DNA of 17,234 nt from Rubrobacter sp. (GTDB taxonomy: Bacteria; Actinomycetota; Rubrobacteria; Rubrobacterales; Rubrobacteraceae). A program made the translations under genes and the position numbers. The stretch is from positions 1-17,234 of the forward strand of contig JACDFX010000005.1 of NCBI GenBank assembly GCA_013815575.1, given 5' to 3'. Under the pieces are notes generated by a model, which was given only the letters and a program-made list of their open reading frames with translations, was not told the DNA's origin and did no database searches. This document shows, piece after piece, positions 1-6,964 of this stretch (positions are counted from its first letter, which is position 1; the number at the start of each line of letters is the position of its first letter).

Positions 1-698
1 GTGTCGGCCCCTTGCTCTGGCGCTCTCATGAACGGCTTGAAGAGCCGGAACAGGATCGTAAACGGCCCCGAGTTGTTCGTACCGAACCTGGTGTTGACAG
101 CCCCCGGATGCATGCAGGTGGCCGTGACACCCGTCCCCTTGAGCCGCTCCGCGAGCTCGTAGGTGAACATGATGTTGGCGAGCTTGGTCATCCCGTAGAC
201 CGGGAAACCCCGGTACCGCTTCTTGGATTGCAAATCGTCGAAGTCGATGTTGCCCCACCGCTCGGCCTCGGAGGAGACGGTGACGACCCTGCTCGGCGCG
301 CTCTTCTCGAGCATGTCCAGCAGCAGGTTCGTGAGCAGGAAGGGCGCCAGGTGGTTTATGGCGAAGGTCGTCTCGATGCCGTCCGGAGTCTCGGTTCTCT
401 TGCTCTGCACGAGCCCGGCGTTGTTGACGAGCACGTCGAGCCTGTCGTAGCGGCGTCGGAATTCCTCGGCGAGCGAGCGCACCTCCGCCTGCGAGGAGAG
501 ATCCGCGAGCGCAAGGTCCACCCGGCTTCCGGTCTGGGCCCGGATCTCCGCCGCCGCCTTCTCCCCCCGCTCCGGGTCGCGCCCGACCACGACGACGTCG
601 GCCCCCATCGCGGCCAGCGCCATCGCCGTGGCCTTGCCGATGCCGGAGGTCCCGCCCGTGACCAGCGCCACCTTTCCGCCCATGCCGGGATTATCCAA
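1..698 (-). CDS. Short-chain dehydrogenase/reductase (retinol-dehydrogenase-like), 3' end cut by window edge
   Basis: NAD(P)-dependent oxidoreductase of the SDR superfamily; the substrate is unknown. The reverse-strand reading shows the cofactor motif TGGTSGIG near the N-terminus, then the NNAG motif, a VSS serine strand and the active-site YGMTK (YxxxK), in the right order and spacing for a classical SDR of the retinol-dehydrogenase-like type. About 230 residues are visible with no stop, and the C-terminus lies outside the window. I prefer the TTG start at 698 because AGGAG sits 5 nt upstream of it. The in-frame ATG at 683 gives a protein only five residues shorter, but its Shine-Dalgarno would be about 20 nt away. 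The gene faces the same way as the DUF6069 gene, with 165 bp between them, so a shared transcript is possible but not shown. Confidence 0.9.
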   Translation of the reverse strand, partial: MDNPGMGGKVALVTGGTSGIGKATAMALAAMGADVVVVGRDPERGEKAAAEIRAQTGSRVDLALADLSSQAEVRSLAEEFRRRYDRLDVLVNNAGLVQSKRTETPDGIETTFAINHLAPFLLTNLLLDMLEKSAPSRVVTVSSEAERWGNIDFDDLQSKKRYRGFPVYGMTKLANIMFTYELAERLKGTGVTATCMHPGAVNTRFGTNNSGPFTILFRLFKPFMRAPEQGAD

Positions 699-863
699 AC
701 CTGCTCCTCTTCGTATCTAAAGTTTGCGGACGCCATAAGTCTATACCCCGACCATGAACGCCAGCCCCGAGTTTCGACCCCACCACGCCGGATGTCCGTA
801 ACCGGGGCCACCTTCCCGCGTTCGTTGCGCGTCTCTCCCACACCACCGTGCCGGACGCGGGGA

Positions 864-1301
864 TCACTCTTCCCCGACGAGCGTGGTTAGCACCCCGACG
901 GCGACCGCCCAGGAGGCGACGTGCTCCACCATCAGCGTGACGACCCCGGCGACGGTCGCGCCCGGCATCGAGCCTGAGAACAGCATCAAGACGTCTGGCA
1001 CCAGCGAGATCAGGAGCACCACCAGCGCAACCCTCCGGAATAGCCGAACCGGACGCCTCGCGAAACGCAAGATCAGGCCGAAGGCCACCACCGCGCCCAA
1101 CATCCCCCAGACGGTGAACAATACCGTCGGCCCCACGCCCAGCGGCAGGAAGCCTTCCCCGATACCGAACACCGGTACCGCCACCGTTCGGATCAAAACG
1201 TTCGTCACGACCGCCACCGCGACCGCAACTACCCCAACCCGCGCTAACCGCCCCAACGAAACCCCACTACTCGCAACCCCGCCACCCGATAAAGCCGCCA
1301 C
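864..1301 (-). CDS. DUF6069-type small integral membrane protein
   Basis: Small membrane protein of unknown function. Four hydrophobic helices follow one another: about VAVAVAVVTNVLI, TVLFTVWGMLGAVVAFGLIL, VALVVLLISLVPDVLML and a C-terminal stretch ending AVGVLTTLV. A short basic RFARRPVRLFRR loop lies between helices 2 and 3. This arrangement matches what I know of the DUF6069 family, often found beside regulators in actinobacteria. The frame is open to an ATG at 1340, but that ATG has no ribosome binding site. The GTG at 1301 has AAAGGAGA with a 6-nt spacer, so I start there (145 aa). The predicted minus-strand promoter would then give a leader of about 54 nt. It is divergent from marR and probably controlled by it (inference). 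Confidence 0.75.
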   Translation of the reverse strand: MAALSGGGVASSGVSLGRLARVGVVAVAVAVVTNVLIRTVAVPVFGIGEGFLPLGVGPTVLFTVWGMLGAVVAFGLILRFARRPVRLFRRVALVVLLISLVPDVLMLFSGSMPGATVAGVVTLMVEHVASWAVAVGVLTTLVGEE

Positions 1302-1361
1302 CCCAGTCTCCTTTCCCGCCAAGCCGGATACCCGGTACATCCAACTATGATGTATCTATTC

Positions 1362-1390
1362 ACAATAACATTGACAACAATGAACGTCAA
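1362..1390 (-). promoter_or_regulatory. Predicted sigma70-like promoter for the DUF6069 gene
   Basis: On the minus strand TTGACG (1390-1385) lies 17 nt from TATTGT (1367-1362), which points at the DUF6069 gene. Its -35 is one arm of the TTGAC/GTCAA inverted repeat that also supplies the marR -35. Seen directly as a motif match; activity is inferred. Confidence 0.5.
1371..1390. promoter_or_regulatory. Inverted repeat TTGAC-N10-GTCAA, candidate MarR operator
   Basis: The arms TTGAC (1371-1375) and GTCAA (1386-1390) form a dyad whose two halves are the -35 boxes of the two divergent promoters. A dimeric MarR protein bound here would block both. A further GTCAA occurs at 1403-1407. The sequence shows the dyad; its role as operator is inference from the usual autoregulation of MarR genes. 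Confidence 0.45.
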
Positions 1391-1399
1391 CAGTAAGAT
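1371..1399 (+). promoter_or_regulatory. Predicted sigma70-like promoter for marR
   Basis: TTGACA (1371-1376), a 17-nt spacer and TAAGAT (1394-1399) form a near-consensus promoter in an unusually AT-rich stretch. Transcription would begin near 1406, directly at the AAAGGAG ribosome binding site (1406-1412), so the 5' leader is very short. Confidence 0.65.
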
Positions 1400-1420
1400 G
1401 CGGTCAAAGGAGTTGGTAGT

Positions 1421-1456
1421 ATGAGTTTCGTGCGGGGTGGAACGTGGAGACGGTGA
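1421..1456 (+). CDS. Possible 11-codon leader ORF overlapping the marR start
   Basis: An ATG at 1421 has the best ribosome binding site in the area (AAAGGAG, 8-nt spacer). It reads MSFVRGGTWRR and then meets TGA at 1454-1456, ten bases into marR in another frame. The marR GTG itself has only a weak G-rich site. Either this is a translational-coupling leader peptide, or a base error separates the true marR start from its body. Too short to have a recognisable family. Confidence 0.3.
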   Translation: MSFVRGGTWRR

Positions 1457-1914
1457 GCTCGGGGGCTGTGGGAGATCTCTCCCTGCGGCTGGTGGACGAG
1501 TTCGCCGCTTTTGGTCCGGCGTACATGAAGTGGGTCCGCTCGCGGATGCAGGAGCCGGGCGTAAGCTACGCGCGGATGCGGTTGCTCGGGGCTTTGCACT
1601 GCGGGGGGCCCAAGATCATGAGCGGCATCAGCGACGAGCTCGGGGTCACGCGACGTAACATCACCGCCCTGGTGGACGCCCTCGAAGAAGAGGGCCTCGT
1701 CAGGCGGCTCCCCCATCCCACCGACCGGCGGGCGACCGTCATAGAGCTGACCGACGAGGGCGCGCACACGATGGATACCCTGTACGACAAGCACCGCGGG
1801 GCGGTGGCGGAGCTATTCGTCGGGCTCTCCGAGGAGGACCGGCGCGAGCTCGTCCGGCTGCTTGGGCTCCTGCGTGAGGGATTGCGGCACGAGGGCGGCA
1901 CCTGCGGGGCCTGA
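1444..1914 (+). CDS. MarR-family winged-helix transcriptional regulator
   Basis: DNA-binding repressor of the MarR family, 156 aa, typical length. After an N-terminal helix come the winged-helix elements: ISDELGVTRRNITALVDALE is the helix-turn-helix with its recognition helix. LVRRLPHPTDRRATVIELTDEG is the classic wing, including the conserved DRR. A C-terminal helix (SEEDRRELVRLLGLLREGL) fits the dimerisation region. GTG at 1444 is the only sensible start in this frame. It probably represses itself and the divergent DUF6069 membrane protein through the dyad between their promoters. The ligand cannot be told from sequence. A short upstream ORF with a stronger ribosome binding site overlaps its start. 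Confidence 0.92.
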   Translation: METVSSGAVGDLSLRLVDEFAAFGPAYMKWVRSRMQEPGVSYARMRLLGALHCGGPKIMSGISDELGVTRRNITALVDALEEEGLVRRLPHPTDRRATVIELTDEGAHTMDTLYDKHRGAVAELFVGLSEEDRRELVRLLGLLREGLRHEGGTCGA

Positions 1915-1988
1915 TGAGTACGCCGTCCGGGGCATCCGGTCCCGGCATCCCTCTGTACGGGCGGGGCAGGTAGAGTAACCTACGCGCT

Positions 1989-2975
1989 ATGGATTACTCC
2001 GAGCAGCACCTGGACGTCCTGACCATCGGGGAGATGGTGGTGGACTTCATCTCTGCGGAGAAGACCGACACCCTGAGCAACGCGACCAGCTTTCGCCGTT
2101 ACCTCGGGGGGTCTCCGGCGAACATCGCCGTCTACGTCTCCAAGCTCGGGGGGCGGTCGGCGGTGATCGCCAAGACCGGCATCGGGGCGTTCGGGAAGTT
2201 CCTGAAGAGCGAGCTACAGCGACACGGTGTCGTTACCGATTATTTGCAGATGGACCACAGAACGAACACGACCGTGATCTTCGTCTCCTCAACCTCGACC
2301 ACCCCGGACTTCGAGGAGTTCCGCATCGGCGACTACCTGCTGGAGTCGAAGGAGATCCCCGAGGAGGCCATAGCCCGCGCGAAGGTCGTCCACTCCTCGA
2401 CCTTCGCCCTCTCGCGCGAGCCGTGCCGCTCGGCCGTGATAGAGGCTTTTCGTAAGGCGCAGGGCATGGGCAAGATCGTCTCTCTCGACCCGAACTACAG
2501 CCGGCGCGTGTGGCCTGATTACAAGGAGGCGCAGGGTGTGATCCGTGAGGCCTACAAGCACGTGAACGTGACCAAGCCCTCCGCCGACGACGCCCGCCGG
2601 GTCTTCGGCCCGGACTACGAGCCGGAGCAGTACATCGAGATGTTCCACGACCTCGGCCCCGAGACCGTCATCTTCACGATGGGCGGGGAGGGGAACCTGG
2701 TCTCCGAGAACGGCAAGATCACGGCCCACGTCCCAGCCCGGCCCGTCGACGTCGTCGACGCCACCGGCGCCGGTGACTCGTTCTGGGCAGGCTTTTTGAC
2801 CGCCCTCCTGGACGGAAACGAGGTCGAGCGCTCCGTCCTGTTCGCACGCGAGATCGTCGAGCGCAAGCTCACGACCAAGGGCCCCCTCCCCGCCGATATA
2901 GACCGCGATGAGATCTACGCCTGCGTGGACAATGAGATGGGCGGAAAAGAGAAAAAGAAACCGCAGGAAAGCTGA
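1989..2975 (+). CDS. PfkB-family carbohydrate kinase (fructokinase-like)
   Basis: ATP-dependent sugar kinase of the ribokinase/PfkB family, 328 aa, full length. It shows TIGEMVVDF at the start, then the first family signature around RRYLGGSPANIAVYVSKLGG, then SLDPNYSRRVWP. The second signature is DATGAGDSFWAGF, with anion-hole G260-A261-G262 and catalytic base D263 intact, so it should be active. The C-terminus ends in a lysine-rich tail. It is the first gene of a tight operon, 10 bp before a sucrose-phosphate-synthase-like transferase. Fructose is therefore the likely substrate by analogy with bacterial sucrose clusters that carry a fructokinase, but 5-dehydro-2-deoxygluconokinase-like or other specificities are not excluded. 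The ribosome binding site is weak and no clear promoter is seen in the 74 bp after marR. It is clearly homologous to the kinase domain of the fusion gene downstream. Confidence 0.9.
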   Translation: MDYSEQHLDVLTIGEMVVDFISAEKTDTLSNATSFRRYLGGSPANIAVYVSKLGGRSAVIAKTGIGAFGKFLKSELQRHGVVTDYLQMDHRTNTTVIFVSSTSTTPDFEEFRIGDYLLESKEIPEEAIARAKVVHSSTFALSREPCRSAVIEAFRKAQGMGKIVSLDPNYSRRVWPDYKEAQGVIREAYKHVNVTKPSADDARRVFGPDYEPEQYIEMFHDLGPETVIFTMGGEGNLVSENGKITAHVPARPVDVVDATGAGDSFWAGFLTALLDGNEVERSVLFAREIVERKLTTKGPLPADIDRDEIYACVDNEMGGKEKKKPQES

Positions 2976-2985
2976 GGACGGCCGG

Positions 2986-4476
2986 ATGCGCGTCGCATTC
3001 CTGAACCCGCAAGGGAACTTCGACCCGCACAACAGCTACCTGGCATCCCACCCGGACTTTGGCGGCCAACTCGTTTACGTCCGGGAGGTGGCCCGCCTGC
3101 TCGGCCAGATGGGCCACCACGCGGACATCCTGACCCGCCGCGTGACCGACCCGGACTGGCCGGAGTTCGAGGCCCCGACCGACGCCTATCCGGGCCACGA
3201 GAACGTACGGATACTCCGTATTCCCTGCGGCCCGGAGCGTTTCCTGCCTAAAGAGGATCTCTGGCCCTACTTGGGCGAGTGGGTGGAGGGCGTGGCCCGG
3301 CACTACCGGGAGGAGGGCTCGTGGCCTGATTTCTGGACCGGCCACTACGCGGACGGCGGCCTCGCGGCGGCGTTGTTGGAGGAGGCTTCGGGCGTCCCGT
3401 TCACCTTTACCGGACATTCGCTGGGCGCCTGGAAACTGGACCCCCTCCTGAAAGACGAGGACGACCTGCCGGCGGCGGACGCCCGGTACAACTTTGGGGC
3501 GAGGATCAGGGCAGAGCGCGTGGCGATGGCCCGCTCGGCCGCCATCGTCGCCAACAGCGAAGCCGAGCGCCGCGAGCAGTACGACCACCCGGCCTACCGC
3601 GGCGCGGTGGACGTCCGGGACGACGGGCGCTTCGTCGTGATCCCGCCCGGCGTCAACCTCGACATCTTCGATCCCGACGCGCGGGGCGAACAAGAGGAGG
3701 AGACGCGCGAGAGCATCCAGGCCGCCCACGAACGGGACATCGACCCCGAGAGGCGGGACTTGCCGGCCGTCATCGCCTGGAGCCGGCTCGACCCGAAGAA
3801 GAATCATCTGGCACTCGTAGAGGCCTTCGCCGGAAGCGACGAGCTCAGGGGGCAGGCTAACCTGGTCATGATCACGCGCGGCCTCGACGACCCTTTGCGC
3901 GAGCCCGGCGGCGCTTCGGAAGAGGAGCGGCCCATCCTGAACGCCCTGATCTCGGCCGTTGACCGCTCGGACCTCTGGGGCGGCATATCTGCCTTTGGCC
4001 TCTCGGGGCAGACGGCGCTTGCCGCCCTCTACCGCTGGGGCGCCGACACGGGCGGCGTCTTCTGCCTCCCCGCCGAGTACGAGCCCTTCGGCATGACGGT
4101 CGTGGAGGCGATGGCCGTCGGCCTCCCCGTGGTCGTCACGCAGAACGGCGGCCCGCAGGAGACGACCGACGGAGGTCAGGCCGGCCTCCTGGCAGACCCC
4201 CGGGATCCCGAAGACATCGCCGCGAAGCTGCTCCGCCTCCTCTCTGACCGCGAGACCTGGAAGGCCTACGCCGACCGGGCCCTCGAAAGGTCCCACGACC
4301 TCTACAACTGGCGCCGCACCGCAGAAGGCTACCTGCGGCTGGCGGAGGAGGCCCGGCGGGGAGAGCGGGGCGGGGACCTCTCTTTCCCGATCCCCGACTT
4401 CGCCCGGCAACCGGCCCCGGCAGAGCTCCCACGCCTGGACAACTGGGAGCCCCAACCAGAACATCCGGCAGGGTAA
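2986..4476 (+). CDS. GT4 glycosyltransferase, sucrose-phosphate-synthase-like
   Basis: Cytosolic retaining glycosyltransferase of family GT4 (GT-B fold), 496 aa. The N-terminal half has sucrose-phosphate synthase hallmarks: DFGGQLVYV (G26-G27-Q28), IPCGPERFLPKEDLWPYL, GHYADGG and FTGHSLGAWK. The C-terminal half has the donor-site pair R267/K272 in SRLDPKKN and the E-x7-E motif E366/E374 in EYEPFGMTVVEAM. It should transfer a hexose from a nucleotide sugar to a sugar phosphate, most simply giving sucrose 6-phosphate; the exact substrates are inferred. The ATG at 2986 is chosen because TGAGGA lies 7 nt upstream and its product starts exactly like the next paralogue (VAFxNPQGNFDP). A longer frame from 2908 overlaps the kinase and has a non-conserved basic extension. 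No phosphatase domain is attached. Likely one operon with the kinase and the fusion gene. Confidence 0.9.
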   Translation: MRVAFLNPQGNFDPHNSYLASHPDFGGQLVYVREVARLLGQMGHHADILTRRVTDPDWPEFEAPTDAYPGHENVRILRIPCGPERFLPKEDLWPYLGEWVEGVARHYREEGSWPDFWTGHYADGGLAAALLEEASGVPFTFTGHSLGAWKLDPLLKDEDDLPAADARYNFGARIRAERVAMARSAAIVANSEAERREQYDHPAYRGAVDVRDDGRFVVIPPGVNLDIFDPDARGEQEEETRESIQAAHERDIDPERRDLPAVIAWSRLDPKKNHLALVEAFAGSDELRGQANLVMITRGLDDPLREPGGASEEERPILNALISAVDRSDLWGGISAFGLSGQTALAALYRWGADTGGVFCLPAEYEPFGMTVVEAMAVGLPVVVTQNGGPQETTDGGQAGLLADPRDPEDIAAKLLRLLSDRETWKAYADRALERSHDLYNWRRTAEGYLRLAEEARRGERGGDLSFPIPDFARQPAPAELPRLDNWEPQPEHPAG

Positions 4477-4495
4477 CGACAGAGAGGATGGGCGG

Positions 4496-6961
4496 ATGCA
4501 CGTAGCGTTTATCAACCCGCAAGGCAACTTCGACCCCGAGGACTCCTACTGGACCGCCCACCCAGACTTCGGCGGTCAGCTCGTCTACGTCAAGGAGCTG
4601 GCGCTCGCGATGGGCAACCTCGGACACAAGGTGGATATCGTGACGCGGCAGATCATCGACCCGGCCTGGCCGGAGTTCGAAGCCCCGACCGACGCCTACC
4701 CCGAGGCCCCGAACGTGAGAGTTCTCCGAATACCCTGTGGCCCGGAGCGCTTCCTGCCCAAGGAGGATCTCTGGCTTTACCTTGGCACGGAGTTCGTCCC
4801 TAACCTGATCTCCTTTTACGAACGCGAGGGCTCCCTGCCAGACGCCGTTACCTCGCACTACGGTGACGGGGGTTTGTGCGCCGCGCTTTTCGAGGAGAGG
4901 ACCGGCATCCCGTTCAGCTTTACGGCCCACTCTCTTGGCGCCCAGAAGATGGACAAGATGGGCGTGCGCCGCCGCGACGTCGCGGAGACCGACGAGAAGT
5001 ACCACTTCTCCAAGCGCATCGTTGCCGAGCGGCTGGCGATGAACCGCTCGCGGGTCAACGTCACCAGCACGGGCCAGGAGCGCTTCGTTCAGTACACCCA
5101 CAACGCCTACCGCGGGGCCGTGGACCCGACCGACGGGGCCCGCTTCACGGCCGTACCCCCGGGCGTCGCCATGCACATCTTCGATAAGAACTCCCGCACG
5201 GATGACGAGGGCGCCGTCCGCGAGCACGTCCGGGCCTGCCTGGAGCGCGACCTCGCCCCCGACCGCCTGAGTCTGCCATGCGTCGTCGCCTCGAGCCGGC
5301 TCGACCCGAAAAAGAACCACATCTCGCTCGTCGAGGCCTTCGCCAGCAGCCCGACCCTGCGCGAGAGCGCGAACCTGGTCATCCTCACGGGCAACATGGA
5401 GAACCCGCTTGAGGACTACCGGGACGCCGACGACGGCGAGCGGGCCGTGCTAGACGGCATCATGGGTACGATAGACCGGGCGGAGATGCGGGGCATGGTC
5501 TCCATGTTCGCCATCAGGGGACAACGACGCCTCGCAGCCGCCTACCGCTTCCTCTCCGAACGTCGCTCGGTCTTCGCGCTCACGGCCAACTACGAGCCGT
5601 TCGGGCTCGCGCCGCTGGAGGCGCTGGCGGCGGGCCTGCCGGCGGTCGTCACGAAGAACGGGGGGCCGAGCGAGTCCCTGCGCGAGGGGGACGAAGAGTA
5701 CGGCGTCCTCGTCGACCCGGGCGACCCCGAGGAGGTCGCGGCGGGCCTCTATTCCCTCGCGGGCAACGCCGACCGCTGGCGCCGCTTCGCCGAAGCCGGC
5801 TACGGGCGCGTGCTGGCAAAGTACACCTGGGAGCGCACCGCGGAGGGATACCTGGACGCCATAACGGGCGCGGCAAACGATTCGGACACATCTCCGTATA
5901 ACTTCCCCTCGCCCAAGTCCAGGCTGGAGATTCCTGCGTACTTCACCGACCCTGGCTCGGATGACGGGGCTTCGCTCGAAACGCTAGACGGGTTGTACTT
6001 CGGGCTCGACGTGCTCGCGGTCGGGGAGTCGCTCGTTGACTTTATCTCGCACGAGTTCAGGATCTCGCTCAGGACCGCCGACAGGTTCTCGCGTTACCTT
6101 GGCGGCCAGCCGGCCAACGTCGCCGTCTACGTCGCCAAGCTCGGCGGTCGCTCCGCCGTGATCACAAAGGTCGGCACGGACTACTTCGGCGAGTTCGTCG
6201 AGGACCAGCTCGGCCGGCATGGTGTCTCCACGGAGGGCGTCCACCGCGCACCGGGGGAGCCGACCACGAGCGCCTTTGTTACCAGGACCGTCAACGTCCC
6301 GGACTTCCAGGTCAACCGGGGCGCCGACTCGCTGCTGAACATCAGGGAGGTCCCCGACGAGCTCGTCGAGCGGGCGCAGGTCGTCCACACTTCAGCCTTC
6401 GCCCTCTCGCGCGACCCGCAGCGGCTGGCCGTGAGGAGGGCCATGAGGCTCGGGGCCCGGCTCGGCAAGGTCGTCTCCCTCGACCCCAACTACGACCCGC
6501 GCGTCTGGCCAGACCGGGAGGAGGCCTGGGAGGTGCTGGCCGAAGTCCTACCCTACGTCACAATAGTCAAGCCCTCCCTCGAAGACGCCAGGCGCCTCTT
6601 CGACCCGAACATGAACGACGCCGCGCTCGAGGAGGCCTGCCTCGACGCCTTCCACGACCTCGGGGCGGGGGTCGTCGTGATCACGAGCAGCGGCGGCGTG
6701 GTCGTCGTCTCCGACGGCACCTCGGTGGAGCGGGTGGGTCCCCTTCCCAGGGTGGACATCCAGAGCGTCACCGGCGCCCGCGACGCCTTCTGGTCGGCGC
6801 TGCTCGTCGGGCACCTGGACGGCAAAGATTGGCCAACGAGCGTGCGCTTCGCCCACGAGGTCGCCGCGCTCAAGCTCGGGGTGGAGGGCCACGTGGAGCG
6901 CATGATCGACCGCGAGGCACTCTACCGGCGGCTCGAACAGGGCGCCGGCCAGAGGGCGTAG
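4496..6961 (+). CDS. Fusion: sucrose-phosphate-synthase-like GT4 transferase + PfkB kinase domain
   Basis: A two-enzyme fusion of 821 aa. Residues 1 to about 465 are a full GT4 transferase very like its upstream neighbour: DFGGQLVYVKEL (G26-G27-Q28), the PCGPERFLPKEDLW block, TAHSLGAQK, R268/K273 in SRLDPKKN and E367/E375 in YEPFGLAPLEAL. A linker of about 35 residues leads to a PfkB-type domain (about 503-815) with LAVGESLVDF, RYLGGQPANVAVYVAKLGG and SLDPNYDPRVWP. Its nucleotide-site motif reads SVTGARDAFW: the catalytic base D763 is kept, but the third residue of GAGD is R762 and the usual upstream Asp is Ser. The kinase half may be weakened or regulatory. In some known SPS enzymes this C-terminal place is taken by a phosphatase-like domain. 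The gene starts 19 bp after its neighbour with GAGAGG upstream, and ends the operon. Confidence 0.92.
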   Translation: MHVAFINPQGNFDPEDSYWTAHPDFGGQLVYVKELALAMGNLGHKVDIVTRQIIDPAWPEFEAPTDAYPEAPNVRVLRIPCGPERFLPKEDLWLYLGTEFVPNLISFYEREGSLPDAVTSHYGDGGLCAALFEERTGIPFSFTAHSLGAQKMDKMGVRRRDVAETDEKYHFSKRIVAERLAMNRSRVNVTSTGQERFVQYTHNAYRGAVDPTDGARFTAVPPGVAMHIFDKNSRTDDEGAVREHVRACLERDLAPDRLSLPCVVASSRLDPKKNHISLVEAFASSPTLRESANLVILTGNMENPLEDYRDADDGERAVLDGIMGTIDRAEMRGMVSMFAIRGQRRLAAAYRFLSERRSVFALTANYEPFGLAPLEALAAGLPAVVTKNGGPSESLREGDEEYGVLVDPGDPEEVAAGLYSLAGNADRWRRFAEAGYGRVLAKYTWERTAEGYLDAITGAANDSDTSPYNFPSPKSRLEIPAYFTDPGSDDGASLETLDGLYFGLDVLAVGESLVDFISHEFRISLRTADRFSRYLGGQPANVAVYVAKLGGRSAVITKVGTDYFGEFVEDQLGRHGVSTEGVHRAPGEPTTSAFVTRTVNVPDFQVNRGADSLLNIREVPDELVERAQVVHTSAFALSRDPQRLAVRRAMRLGARLGKVVSLDPNYDPRVWPDREEAWEVLAEVLPYVTIVKPSLEDARRLFDPNMNDAALEEACLDAFHDLGAGVVVITSSGGVVVVSDGTSVERVGPLPRVDIQSVTGARDAFWSALLVGHLDGKDWPTSVRFAHEVAALKLGVEGHVERMIDREALYRRLEQGAGQRA

Positions 6962-6964
6962 CCC

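Noticed and set aside
12..890. Long plus-strand open frame of 292 codons.
   Set aside because: It is antisense to the SDR gene, whose motifs are clear. The product is rich in Arg, Gly and Pro with no domain, as expected for a shadow frame in GC-rich DNA.
2908..2985. Upstream start for the first transferase, adding 26 residues.
   Set aside because: The extension lies mostly within the kinase gene, is highly basic and has no match in the paralogue; ATG 2986 has a good ribosome binding site.
2869..5320. Two long minus-strand open frames (552 and 394 codons) opposite the two transferases.
   Set aside because: They are opposite strongly conserved GT4 motifs, resemble each other only because the sense genes are paralogues, and have low-complexity Val/Gly/Arg-rich products.
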